Of a stretch of 12,102 nucleotides of DNA, positions 1-6,980 are shown piece after piece. The DNA lies in contig JABDJG010000415.1 in assembly GCA_013002595.1 (NCBI GenBank), positions 1 to 12,102 of the forward strand, read 5' to 3'. The notes beneath the pieces were generated by a model. The model made no database searches. It saw only the letters and a list, made by a program, of their open reading frames with translations, and was not told the DNA's origin. Positions within the stretch are counted from its first letter, which is position 1, and each line of letters starts with the position of its first letter. Origin of the DNA: Hyphomicrobiales bacterium (GTDB lineage Bacteria; Pseudomonadota; Alphaproteobacteria; Rhizobiales; Aestuariivirgaceae). The position numbers and the translations under genes are program-made.

Positions 1-1
1 A

Positions 2-205
2 GGCGATACGTTTGACTTTGCAGATATCAAGCCGGATGACAAAACCGCAGACGAGGCTGACTTTAATATATGGCAGCAAAACTTCGGCGCTGACCCCACG
101 AGCGCCGCTGAACTAAACGGTTCTATCACGTGGCTCGACCCTTCCTTGGATGAAGAACTTGGAACGATCGAACTAAAAGACTCTGGTGATGACTTGATCA
201 TCTAA
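2..205 (+). CDS. C-terminal part of an acidic, possibly type I secreted (RTX-like) protein; 5' end outside the window
   Basis: The frame is open from base 2 to a TAA at 203-205 and gives 67 residues. The product is very acidic, has no cysteine, starts GDTFDFADI and ends SGDDLII. A glycine/aspartate-rich DFxDI-type segment near the end, followed by an acidic tail closing in hydrophobic residues, is common in the C-termini of RTX-type and other proteins secreted by type I (ABC) exporters. That is an impression from composition and ending, not a domain match. The segment DEADFNIWQQNFG also resembles the conserved part of dockerin-like C-terminal modules. The DNA is visibly more AT-rich than the transporter genes to its right (codons such as cta, ata, aat, tta-rich context), so it may have a different history. 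The function of the whole protein cannot be judged from this fragment. Confidence 0.55.
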   Translation, partial: GDTFDFADIKPDDKTADEADFNIWQQNFGADPTSAAELNGSITWLDPSLDEELGTIELKDSGDDLII

Positions 206-400
206 TTGACACGGCAATAACTTGGACGCCATGCGCTGCAGCCAGCTTGCAGGAAACAGAGGCGCCCAATTGTCTGAACCATCTCATTCTCACCGCCGTT
301 GCTTCTTGGATGGATTTCCGCTTCGGGTCAAAAATGGCCTTTCAATTCACCTTCCTTGAGCGTCTGATACGTGGTCAAAAGCGGAAGCATCACCCCAGAA
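206..400. other. Gene-free stretch between the left-edge gene and the monooxygenase remnant
   Basis: I see no convincing gene here. An open frame on the plus strand (247-489) has no ribosome binding site, resembles nothing I know and runs in a different frame through the monooxygenase-like remnant that follows. No clear terminator hairpin follows the TAA at 203-205. The stretch looks like decayed DNA joining two unrelated segments. Confidence 0.5.
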
Positions 401-514
401 CGTCCGTTGTCGGGGGCATGGCTGCCGTCCTTTGGCGGCCTGCCGGCCTACATCGAAAAATGTCAGGACGTCGTTGCCAACGGCTATGAGGGCTTCAGCT
501 TCAGCGCCGGGTGA
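401..514 (+). pseudogene. Remnant of the C-terminus of a Baeyer-Villiger-type flavin monooxygenase
   Basis: The plus frame starting at 401 reads RPLSGAWLPSFGGLPAYIEK, continues with CQDVVANGYEGFSFSAG, and stops at TGA 512-514. The pattern of a short beta segment, then GGxxxY, then about ten residues, then a small residue, then GYEGF close to the stop is the usual C-terminal signature of cyclohexanone-monooxygenase-type (class B flavin) monooxygenases. Going upstream, the same frame meets a stop (TGA at 365-367) only a few codons before the recognisable part. The FAD and NADPH binding domains, which need several hundred residues, are absent. I therefore read it as the decayed tail of a deleted gene. 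The match is by eye and rests on about 30 residues. Confidence 0.5.
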
Positions 515-535
515 AGGTCACAGCGATATTGGATT

Positions 536-1354
536 TCAATCAATCAGCGAGCCGTCGCCGTTGAAGAACGGGTACGGTCCGCCGAATTCGCCGATGAAGC
601 TGAGGTGGCCGATCAGGTGGTTGTCTTCATTGAGATAGACCAGTCTTGTGGCAGCCGGCTCGAGCGCGAACGCGGGGACCGGGTTTTCCACAAGATCGAG
701 GGCGACGGCATGGCACGGGCTCGGCCCGATACTGGCGATTGTGCCGGCCCATCTTGTCTCGATGGCGCGATGGACGTGGCCGCACAGGATCATCTGGACC
801 TGCCGGTGCCGGGCGATGATCTCGCCAAGGGCTTCATTGTTGCGGCAGTTCTGCCAGTCCATATGGCCGATGCCGGTGATGAACGGCGGGTGATGCATGA
901 ACATCAATGTCGGCTTGTCCCGGTCCTGGTTGAGACAGGCCGCCAGCCAGTCGAGCCGCTCCTGGCACATATTGCCGTATGCCTCGCCCGAAACCAGCGT
1001 GTCGAGGCCGATCAGGCGAACCGGGTGGTCCTCGATCGCATAATTGAGAAATCCTGCAGACGGCAGATAGCTGTGATCTGCAAAGGCCTGGCGCATGGCC
1101 TCGCGCTCGTCATGGTTGCCCGGCACGACGAAATACGGCATCGACAGTTCATCCAGGATCGGACGGGCAAAGGCGTATTCGTCCGGCGTGCCGAAATCCG
1201 TCAGATCACCGCTCATCACAACGGCATCGGGCCGCGGCTTGAGTGAGTTGAGGTGCGCGACACAGGCCGTGAGGCCGGCAACGGTGTCCACCTTCTGGTA
1301 GGCAAGCTGGCCGTTGGCCTTGATATGCGGGTCGGTTATCTGGGCAATTATCAT
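536..1354 (-). CDS. GpdQ-like class III metallophosphodiesterase (calcineurin-like fold)
   Basis: The 272-residue product carries the full two-metal phosphoesterase motif set: D8-x-H10 (TDPH), G49-D50 (SGDLTD), G79-N80-H81-D82, H154/H155 (MFMHHPP) and G192-H193-x-H195 (CGHVH). These residues fall at almost the same positions as in the glycerophosphodiesterase GpdQ (D8, H10, D50, N80, H156, H195, H197), and the length is also that of GpdQ. The family cleaves phosphodiesters such as glycerophosphodiesters and, in CpdA relatives, cyclic AMP. No signal peptide is present, so the enzyme is cytoplasmic. The ATG directly follows the TAG of the ABC ATPase gene with no spacer and no good ribosome binding site, so translation is probably coupled. 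As last gene of the ABC operon it most likely acts on the imported compound. The exact substrate is unknown. No clear terminator is seen after the stop. Confidence 0.88.
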   Translation of the reverse strand: MIIAQITDPHIKANGQLAYQKVDTVAGLTACVAHLNSLKPRPDAVVMSGDLTDFGTPDEYAFARPILDELSMPYFVVPGNHDEREAMRQAFADHSYLPSAGFLNYAIEDHPVRLIGLDTLVSGEAYGNMCQERLDWLAACLNQDRDKPTLMFMHHPPFITGIGHMDWQNCRNNEALGEIIARHRQVQMILCGHVHRAIETRWAGTIASIGPSPCHAVALDLVENPVPAFALEPAATRLVYLNEDNHLIGHLSFIGEFGGPYPFFNGDGSLID

Positions 1355-2401
1355 CTAATCAAGCTTCATGAGTGCATCCGGTCTGATCGTGAGGCCGAGT
1401 TCCTGTCCCTTAGAAAATACCCTGCGCTCGGTTGTCTCAACCACGATCGTCTGCTCGCTGATGCCGTCCAGGAGGACCTTGGTGCGGTCGCCCAGGAAGT
1501 ACGATGCGATGACCTGCCCGCGCAGCTGTGCCTTGTCCAGCGCCACGATTGAGGCATCTTCCGGCCGGAACAGGACAATCGCCTCGGCGGCATCCGGTCC
1601 GCTCCACGGCAATGTGCCGCCCGAGGTCGCCAGCCTGCCGTTCTTTGCCTGTCCGTGCAGTTTGTTGATCGTGCCGATGAAGTCGGCAACAAAGCCATTT
1701 GCCGGCTTGTAATAGATGTCGCGCGGCGTGCCGGTCTGGGCAACGACGCCATGGTCCATGACGACGATGCGATCGCCGAGCGCCATCGCCTCGTTCTGGT
1801 CATGGGTGACATAGACCGCGGTAATACCCAGACCGCGCAGCAGCTGGTCGACTTCGACCCGCAGACGTTCGCGCAGCAATGCATCGAGCGCGGTGAGCGG
1901 CTCATCGAGCAGCAACACGCGCGGCCGCACCGCAATCGCGCGGGCCAGGGCGACACGCTGGCGCTGACCGCCGGACAGCTGGTCGATGCGCCGCTCGGCA
2001 AGTTCGCCGATCTGCATCATGTCGAGCATTTCGCCGACCCGGCGGGCCTTGTCGTCATTGGCCATTTTGCGCACCGTCAGGCCGTAGGCGACATTCTCCT
2101 CGACGCTCATGTTCGGAAACAGCGCATAGGACTGGAACACCATGCCGACATTACGCCGTTCAATCGGCAGATGGGTCACGTCGTCTTCGCCAAACAGCAC
2201 CTGCCCGCCTGGATCGGGCGATTCGAGCCCGGCGATGATCCGCAATGTCGTTGTCTTGCCACAGCCGGATGGCCCGAGCAGGACGACGGTCTCGCCGGCA
2301 TCGATCTGCAGCGTCAATGGTTCCAGTGCCCGGGTGCCGTCCGGAAACGTCTTGGCGCATTCGGTGAGCCGGATATCGATGGGCTGGGCGGACTGGTTCA
2401 T
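1355..2401 (-). CDS. ABC transporter ATP-binding protein (PotA/FbpC-type importer ATPase)
   Basis: The 348-residue product has Walker A GPSGCGKT (43-50), Q-loop Q90, the signature LSGGQ (142-146), Walker B LLLDE (163-167) and switch histidine H200. A C-terminal extension of about 110 residues containing FRPED is of the TOBE type found in the spermidine/putrescine, ferric iron and phosphonate importer ATPases. The frame is open for 69 more codons upstream, but that part only mirrors the end of the permease gene in another frame. The ATG at 2401 overlaps the permease stop as ATGA and fits the family N-terminus, with an AAGG about ten bases upstream. It should power import through the two permeases encoded just upstream. 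Confidence 0.93.
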   Translation of the reverse strand: MNQSAQPIDIRLTECAKTFPDGTRALEPLTLQIDAGETVVLLGPSGCGKTTTLRIIAGLESPDPGGQVLFGEDDVTHLPIERRNVGMVFQSYALFPNMSVEENVAYGLTVRKMANDDKARRVGEMLDMMQIGELAERRIDQLSGGQRQRVALARAIAVRPRVLLLDEPLTALDALLRERLRVEVDQLLRGLGITAVYVTHDQNEAMALGDRIVVMDHGVVAQTGTPRDIYYKPANGFVADFIGTINKLHGQAKNGRLATSGGTLPWSGPDAAEAIVLFRPEDASIVALDKAQLRGQVIASYFLGDRTKVLLDGISEQTIVVETTERRVFSKGQELGLTIRPDALMKLD

Positions 2402-3228
2402 GCCGAGGCCTTGTTGGTGTTTTGGGCGGTTTGACTGTTGCGCGAGGTCTCGCGCGGCTGGCCATACAATTGCAGGGCGATCAAGAGCGGCAGGATCATG
2501 ACCATGAAGACCAGCGTGTAGGCGCTGGCGACTTCGAGCCGCATCGAGGCATAGCTGTCGGCCAGGCCGACCGGCAAGGTCTTGGTCAGCGGCGTGTGCA
2601 GCATCCACGTCAGATTGAATTCCCCAACCGACAGCGTCACCACCATGAGCGAACCGGCAAGGATGCCGGCCCGGCAGTTCGGCAGGATGATGGTGAAGAA
2701 CCGCTGCCAGAAGTTGGCACCTAGGCTTGCAGCGCCCTCTTCCAGGGTCCTGAAATCAAAGCTCGACAGAACCGCCAGCACCGAGCGCACCATGAACGGC
2801 AGGGTATAAAGCACATGGCCGACCAGGATGAACAGCCAGCTGGTGCGAAAGTCGCGAAAACCGCCATAGGTGATGATCAGCGCAAGGGCGATGGCCAGCC
2901 CCGGAATGGCAATCGGCAGCACCAGGGTTTCTTCGATGATGCGGGCCGTGCGGCCGGACTTCTTGGCCAGCACGTAAGCGGCCGGGACACCGATCAGCAG
3001 ATCGGCGATCAGGCAGGCAATCGCAATCAGCAACGATAGATAGATTGTACCGGCATAAAGCTCCCACACTTTGAACACCCAGCGCAGCGTCAGGCCGCTC
3101 TTGACCCCTTGAAAGAAGTTCTCCGTGACGCCGGCCTTGATCGACAGGAACACCGGCACGATCAGGAAAGCACAGACCAGCAGCGTGAAGCCTAGGTTGA
3201 GATAGAATATGCCGGATCTGCGCATCAC
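2398..3228 (-). CDS. ABC transporter permease, second subunit (binding-protein-dependent inner membrane component)
   Basis: The 276-residue protein is hydrophobic with about six predicted membrane segments, starting with one at residues 9-30. It contains the cytoplasmic EAA loop (EEGAASLGANFWQRFFTIILP region, about residues 160-180) that docks on the ATPase. The arrangement is that of PotC/PhnV/FbpB-like permeases. The start ATG at 3228 overlaps the stop of the preceding permease gene (ATGA at 3225-3228), and its own stop overlaps the ATPase start in the same way. This means tightly coupled translation of equal amounts. The tail after the last membrane segment is short and polar, rich in N, Q and S. 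Confidence 0.92.
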   Translation of the reverse strand: MMRRSGIFYLNLGFTLLVCAFLIVPVFLSIKAGVTENFFQGVKSGLTLRWVFKVWELYAGTIYLSLLIAIACLIADLLIGVPAAYVLAKKSGRTARIIEETLVLPIAIPGLAIALALIITYGGFRDFRTSWLFILVGHVLYTLPFMVRSVLAVLSSFDFRTLEEGAASLGANFWQRFFTIILPNCRAGILAGSLMVVTLSVGEFNLTWMLHTPLTKTLPVGLADSYASMRLEVASAYTLVFMVMILPLLIALQLYGQPRETSRNSQTAQNTNKASA

Positions 3229-4052
3229 GCTGCCGCCGCAACAGTGGAGCCGGCCAGCGAGCGGGCGATATAAAGCGCAATCCAGGTGATGATGCCCAGC
3301 ATGATGCTGAGCGCTGCTGCTGTTGCAAAGTTCGCATTGAGGGTGAACTCGGTATAGATCGTCATCGGCAGAACATCGATGTTGGTCGCCAGCGTGAACG
3401 CGGTTCCAAAGGCCCCCATGGCGGTTGCAAAACAGATCGCACCCGAGGCGATCAGCGCCGGCTTGAGCGCCGGAACGATGACGTCGCGGATCACCTGCCA
3501 GCGAGAGGCGCCAAGCGAACGGGCAGCTTCCTCAAGCGCCGGATCAAGTTTTTCCGCCGCCGCCATCAGCGTCAAAATCACCCGCGGAATGGAAAAGTAG
3601 AGATAGCCGACGAACAGCCCGGCCATCGAATAGGCAAAGACCAGCCGGGTGCCGGTCAGGGCCATGGAGATTTCCTTGGCCAGCCCCTGCCGCCCGGCCA
3701 GCATGATGACGAGGAACCCGATCACGACACCGGGGAACGCCAGCGGGAATGTCAGCATCGAGATCAGCGCCTCGCGGCCGCGGAACCGGTTGCGCTCCAG
3801 GAACACCCCCGAGATCGTCGAGATCACCAGCGCTGCCAGCGTCGTCACTGCCGACAGCAACACGGTCGCCACCAGGCTCTCGAAATGGCGCGGCGTCCTG
3901 ATCACCGTCAGGTATTCGCTCATGCCGTTCTCGCCGCTGCCGGCGACCACGATCAGCTTTGCCATGGGCAGCAGGAAGAACGTGGCAAACACCACGAAGA
4001 CAGGAATGAGCATTGCGGCCAGGAACGGGATTTCTCTACGATCAAGTGACAT
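3225..4052 (-). CDS. ABC transporter permease, first subunit
   Basis: The product (275 residues from the chosen ATG) has about six membrane segments and the EAA loop EEAARSLGASRWQVIRDVIVP, matching the PotB/PhnU/FbpB family. The start is uncertain. The ATG at 4052 begins MSLDRREIPFLAAM, which looks like a normal permease N-terminus just before the first membrane segment, but it lacks a clear ribosome binding site. A GTG at 4109 would add 19 arginine-rich residues and has only a weak GATGG upstream. The gene lies 90 bp (or 33 bp with the GTG) after the binding-protein gene and overlaps the second permease gene by four bases. It forms the membrane pore together with that second permease. Confidence 0.9.
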   Translation of the reverse strand: MSLDRREIPFLAAMLIPVFVVFATFFLLPMAKLIVVAGSGENGMSEYLTVIRTPRHFESLVATVLLSAVTTLAALVISTISGVFLERNRFRGREALISMLTFPLAFPGVVIGFLVIMLAGRQGLAKEISMALTGTRLVFAYSMAGLFVGYLYFSIPRVILTLMAAAEKLDPALEEAARSLGASRWQVIRDVIVPALKPALIASGAICFATAMGAFGTAFTLATNIDVLPMTIYTEFTLNANFATAAALSIMLGIITWIALYIARSLAGSTVAAAA

Positions 4053-4142
4053 GGCTGACAATGTAAAACGAAGCGACCGGCAAGGCGACGGCACAAACCG
4101 CCGCCTCACTGGACCATCTGATGGTTGGTACCGAAAAACCGC

Positions 4143-5159
4143 CTAGCGGACTTCGTCGAGATACCGTTTCTTGAAGTCGTCCTGGACCTTGGCCATCATG
4201 CCGTAGTCGACCGGCTTGGCACGGGCATACTCCGATGCCGGCAGGAATTTTGACTGGGCCTCGGCCGACATGGCGCTGGCGCGGACCGGGCGCAGGAAGG
4301 CATTTGCCCACACGGCCTGGCCCTTGTCGGACAGGATGTGATCCAGGATCTTTTTGCCCTTGTCCGGGTTCGGGCCACCTTTCACCAGGCTCATGACATA
4401 GGGAACGACAACCGTGCCTTCGGCCGGAATGACGAATTCGACGTTCGCCTTGTCCTTGTATTTGCCGCGGTAGGCGTTGAAGTCATAATCGAGCAGGATC
4501 GGAATCTCGCCGGACAGTACCCGCGCATAAGAGGTCTGTTTGGGCACGATCGGATCGTTGGCTTTGAGTTTCTTGAAATAGTCGATGCCCGGATCGAAGT
4601 TTTCCAGGCTGCCGCCCATCGCCCGGTTGACCGCAACCGCACCGGCATAGCCGACAAAGGCGCTCGACGGATCGAGGTAGCCGACCATGCCCTTGTACTC
4701 AGGCTTCAACAGGTCCGCCCAGGATGCCGGCACCGGGGCACCGCCAAGCGCATCCTTGTTGACAAAAAAGCCAAGGGCGCCGGAATGGATGGTGAACCAG
4801 TGCCCGTCCGGGTCTTTCAGGCCTTCGGGGATCTCGTCGAAGTTGGCAGGCTTGTAGGCTTCGGCAACGCCCTTTTCCTTGGCCGCTATGCCGAACGAAA
4901 CGCCGTAGTAGGCGACATCGGCAACCGGGCTGCCCTTTTCTGCCAGGAGCTGCGACAGGGTCTGGCCCGAGTTCTTGTTGTCATGCGGGATGTCATAGCC
5001 GAGTTCCGACTTGATGACTTTCAGCTGGGTTGCCCAATCGGCCCATTGCGGCGGGCAATTGTAGCAGATGGCATCTGCCGCACTGGCTGGCGCCGCGGCG
5101 GTAAATGAAGCAGTGGCTGCAAATGCAGCTGCTGCGAGCGTTCGCAGAATAGGTTTCAT
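4143..5159 (-). CDS. Periplasmic solute-binding protein of the ABC importer (extracellular solute-binding family 1/6 type)
   Basis: The 338-residue product begins with a typical Sec signal peptide (MKPILRT, alanine-rich core, ASA at 25-27, then ADA), so it is exported to the periplasm. The mature part has the two-lobe binding-protein character of the Fe3+/putrescine/2-aminoethylphosphonate group: GFFVNKDAL, SWADLLKPEYKGMVGYLDPSS, then the C-terminal lobe with LLDYDFNAYR and a family-typical ending. A Shine-Dalgarno sequence (GGGAGGAAG) lies just upstream of the ATG. The mature N-terminus carries an unusual CYNC (C32, C35). The gene is the first transporter gene after the LacI repressor gene (45 bp gap). 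The ligand is not deducible from the sequence. The phosphodiesterase at the end of the operon suggests a phosphodiester or organophosphorus compound, but a polyamine or other ligand is not excluded. Confidence 0.9.
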   Translation of the reverse strand: MKPILRTLAAAAFAATASFTAAAPASAADAICYNCPPQWADWATQLKVIKSELGYDIPHDNKNSGQTLSQLLAEKGSPVADVAYYGVSFGIAAKEKGVAEAYKPANFDEIPEGLKDPDGHWFTIHSGALGFFVNKDALGGAPVPASWADLLKPEYKGMVGYLDPSSAFVGYAGAVAVNRAMGGSLENFDPGIDYFKKLKANDPIVPKQTSYARVLSGEIPILLDYDFNAYRGKYKDKANVEFVIPAEGTVVVPYVMSLVKGGPNPDKGKKILDHILSDKGQAVWANAFLRPVRASAMSAEAQSKFLPASEYARAKPVDYGMMAKVQDDFKKRYLDEVR

Positions 5160-5174
5160 TAGCGTCTTCCTCCC

Positions 5175-5190
5175 AAGATCATACGATCTT
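5175..5190. repeat. Perfect inverted repeat AAGATC-atac-GATCTT just upstream of the binding-protein gene
   Basis: Two perfect 6-bp arms are separated by four bases, directly before the Shine-Dalgarno sequence of the binding-protein gene. It could be a small mRNA hairpin or an operator half of some kind. It does not resemble the LacI-type palindrome at 6282-6295. Confidence 0.4.
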
Positions 5191-5197
5191 TGATTGT

Positions 5198-5216
5198 GGC
5201 GGCTTCACGTGCCGCC
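5198..5216 (-). terminator. GC-rich intercistronic stem-loop at the end of the lacI-type gene
   Basis: The arms GGCGGC and GCCGCC pair perfectly around a 7-base loop, and the hairpin spans the repressor stop codon (TGA at 5205-5207). No run of T follows on the minus strand, so a full intrinsic terminator is unlikely. A partial attenuator or an mRNA-stabilising element between the repressor and binding-protein genes is more plausible. Confidence 0.4.
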
Positions 5217-6242
5217 CTTGCTTTCAACCGGTGCAGCGGCGATCGAGCCGCCCGGCCGAAACTGATGTTGCAGCAGACGCACACCGGGCTCGACCGGTGC
5301 GGCCTGACACAACGCATGTAAAATCTCCATCGCCTCGGTCCCCATGGCGCGGGTTGGCTGGGCTATGCTGGCAAGGCTCGGCTCGATCATCGTGCCGATC
5401 GAGATGCCATCAAAGCCGGCCACCGAAACATCGCCTGGCACCTTCATGCCGATGCTGCGTGACGCGGCGATGACAGCCAGCGCCAGCAGATCGTTCGAGC
5501 AGAACAGCGCCGTCGGCGCGTTGAGCCCGCGAAGTTTTGTCGCCAGCACATCCGGTTCCTCGGGCTGATCGCCGGCATAGTCGACCTCCAGCACCTCCGG
5601 CTTGGGCAGGCCGGCTTCATCCATGGCCTCGACGCAGCCTTGATAGCGCAGCAATGAACGGTCAGAGGTCCGGAACCGGCCGGCAACGAAGGCAATGCGT
5701 TTGTGGCCGAGCGCAATCAACTGGCCGACAAGCTCCCTGGCGCCGGCAATGTTGTCCACGCTGACGGCATACCGGTCTGCCCGGGCCGGCTGGTTGTACA
5801 GCAGAACGTAAGGCACCTTGGCCGCGTCAAGCCGGTCGAGCGCCCGGCTGTTGTCAGCATCGGCAACGGTCAGCACAAGCCCCTCGACCTGCTTGGCGAG
5901 CAGCGTTTCAACGATCTCTTCCTCGCGCTCGCCGTGGTATTCCGTCGCCGTCAACAGCACCGTGCGGCTGTGCGCCCGCGCGACCTCTTCGACGCCGGCG
6001 ATCGAACTTGCAAAGACCGGGTTGGTGAAGCTTGGCACAACGATACCGATGGTGCGGGTCTTGCGCGTCTTGAGGCTGCGGCCGATTTCACTTGGCCGGT
6101 AGGCCAGCGCACTGACCGCCTCTTCGACCCGCTCGCGCACCTCAGCGCTGGTCTGCGCCGTGCCGTTGATAACCCGGCTCACGGTTGCAATCGAACAACC
6201 GGCTCGCGCGGCAACCATATGGATGCTGACGGGTTCAGACAC
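5205..6242 (-). CDS. LacI-family transcriptional repressor
   Basis: The 345-residue protein has the family layout. An N-terminal helix-turn-helix (SIHMVAARAGCSIATVSRVI, residues 6-25, with recognition helix around SIATVSRVIN) is followed by the hinge helix region ALAYRPSEIGRSLK. A periplasmic-binding-protein-like effector domain begins at TIGIVVPSFTNPVF, with the conserved GHKRIAFVAG and the segment CSNDLLALAVI. The start is a GTG at 6240-6242, about ten bases after AGGAGG. A LacI-type palindrome lies 40 bp upstream, so autoregulation is likely. The gene precedes the ABC importer genes on the same strand and probably controls them, with the transported compound or a breakdown product as inducer. 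It is not close enough to a characterised member for me to give a symbol. Confidence 0.92.
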   Translation of the reverse strand: MSEPVSIHMVAARAGCSIATVSRVINGTAQTSAEVRERVEEAVSALAYRPSEIGRSLKTRKTRTIGIVVPSFTNPVFASSIAGVEEVARAHSRTVLLTATEYHGEREEEIVETLLAKQVEGLVLTVADADNSRALDRLDAAKVPYVLLYNQPARADRYAVSVDNIAGARELVGQLIALGHKRIAFVAGRFRTSDRSLLRYQGCVEAMDEAGLPKPEVLEVDYAGDQPEEPDVLATKLRGLNAPTALFCSNDLLALAVIAASRSIGMKVPGDVSVAGFDGISIGTMIEPSLASIAQPTRAMGTEAMEILHALCQAAPVEPGVRLLQHQFRPGGSIAAAPVESKGGT

Positions 6243-6281
6243 GGCTCGACATCCTCCTGGAACTCTCGCAGTGATCGATTA

Positions 6282-6295
6282 TGAAAACGTTTTCA
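6282..6295. promoter_or_regulatory. LacI-type operator TGAAAACGTTTTCA
   Basis: This is a perfect 14-bp palindrome with the central CG that LacI-family repressors contact with their hinge helices. It lies 40 bp upstream of the LacI-type gene and covers the expected transcription start of the promoter at 6299-6328, an ideal place for repression. I saw no second copy elsewhere in the window. Confidence 0.75.
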
Positions 6296-6298
6296 AGC

Positions 6299-6328
6299 AG
6301 ACTAATGGCCGGAATATTCAATTGTCAA
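6299..6328 (-). promoter_or_regulatory. Putative sigma-70 promoter of the lacI-ABC operon
   Basis: On the minus strand a perfect -35 box TTGACA (6328-6323) is followed after 18 bases by TAGTCT (6304-6299), a weak -10 box. The expected start site falls inside or next to the palindromic operator at 6282-6295, which supports the call. The weak -10 is the main doubt. Confidence 0.45.
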
Positions 6329-6361
6329 TGCCGCAATGACACTGAGACGGCCTGCCCTGGG

Positions 6362-6435
6362 TCGTTCAGGTATCGTCATGTCCGGCCAGCCGGAATGTGC
6401 CGTTGGCATACCAGATGGTGTCTTCCAGCACCGCC
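6362..6435 (-). pseudogene. Orphan duplicate of the dctQ 3' end (direct repeat copy A)
   Basis: These 74 bases match 7093-7166, the end of the functional dctQ gene, at 70 of 74 positions, on the same strand. Translated on the minus strand the copy gives AVLEDTIWYANGTFRLAGHD followed by DT and TGA (6366-6368). The intact gene gives AVLEDTIRYANGTFRLAGHD followed by EP and TAA. Identity stops abruptly at 6436, and a TAG is reached nine codons further upstream (6462-6466 area), so it is only a tail without membrane segments and has no start. It is a scar of a duplicated or replaced dctQ. Confidence 0.85.
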
Positions 6436-6464
6436 GGCAAAATCCGCCAGGTGGTGATCATCCG

Positions 6465-6944
6465 CTAACAGGAGTAGACGGCGGATGTGCCGCATTTAGC
6501 TCCGCTGCGTTTAAGCAGTTCGATGATGCCCGCATAACCCTTGCGAGTCGCGTCGTCCAACGGTGTAACGCCATCGCTGTCCATAAAGTTCACTTTGGCG
6601 CCCTTGCTGATGAGCAGTTTCACGATGGCTTCGTGGCCCGCGAGGGTTGCGACGTTGAGCGCCGTCAAGCCGGTAAAATCCTTGGCGTTGACGTTCGCGC
6701 CCTTCGCGATTAACAGCTGAACCACGTCCATCTGGCCCGCATCGGCCGCCCAATACAGGACCGTTTTCTCTGCGACGTCCTTCTCATCAACGTCGGCGCC
6801 GGCTGCGATCAGGCGTTCGACCTGCTTGGCATCTCCAGCTTTGGCTGCGTCGTGGATCGGCCCTGCCAGCGCGGCGGAGTGAAGAAACGGGGAAGATACC
6901 ATTAGCAGCGCGGCCACGACCGTGCTCCATGTATCGGCTCTCAT
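6465..6944 (-). CDS. Small exported ankyrin-repeat protein
   Basis: The 159-residue product starts with a signal peptide (positive MRADTWS, then a hydrophobic stretch to about residue 28, AALAG), so it is probably periplasmic. It continues with about four ankyrin repeats of 33 residues: IHDAAKAGDAKQVERLIAAG, then ADVDEKD, TVLYWAADAGQMDVVQLLIA, LTALNVATLAGHEAIVKLLI, and VTPLDDATRKGYAGIIELLK. Repeats of this kind bind partner proteins; no catalytic domain is present. It ends CGTSAVYSC, with two cysteines outside the repeats that could form a disulphide. The ATG at 6944 follows a good GGAGGTG. The gene lies between two copies of the dctQ tail and has its own putative promoter, so it looks like an inserted gene and not a functional part of the TRAP operon. 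Its partner is unknown. Confidence 0.9.
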   Translation of the reverse strand: MRADTWSTVVAALLMVSSPFLHSAALAGPIHDAAKAGDAKQVERLIAAGADVDEKDVAEKTVLYWAADAGQMDVVQLLIAKGANVNAKDFTGLTALNVATLAGHEAIVKLLISKGAKVNFMDSDGVTPLDDATRKGYAGIIELLKRSGAKCGTSAVYSC

Positions 6945-6980
6945 GATGCACCTCCGTTACTGGATATCGTTCGCGGGAGG

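Noticed and set aside
247..489. Plus-strand open frame of 80 codons in the left scar
   Set aside because: No ribosome binding site, no similarity I recognise, and it crosses the monooxygenase-like remnant in another frame.
605..1246. Long plus-strand open frame opposite the phosphodiesterase gene
   Set aside because: It is the antisense shadow of a gene with full motif conservation; its translation shows no family features and no ribosome binding site.
1655..2434. Long plus-strand open frame opposite the ABC ATPase gene
   Set aside because: Antisense of a well-supported gene; rich in H, D, R and Q as expected from reverse reading of GC-rich DNA.
2402..2608. N-terminal extension of the ATPase gene
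   Set aside because: The 69 extra codons overlap the permease gene in another frame and have no homology to ATPase N-termini; the ATGA overlap start is preferred.
4338..5108. Plus-strand open frame of 256 codons opposite the binding-protein gene
   Set aside because: Antisense shadow, no recognisable domain and no translation signal.
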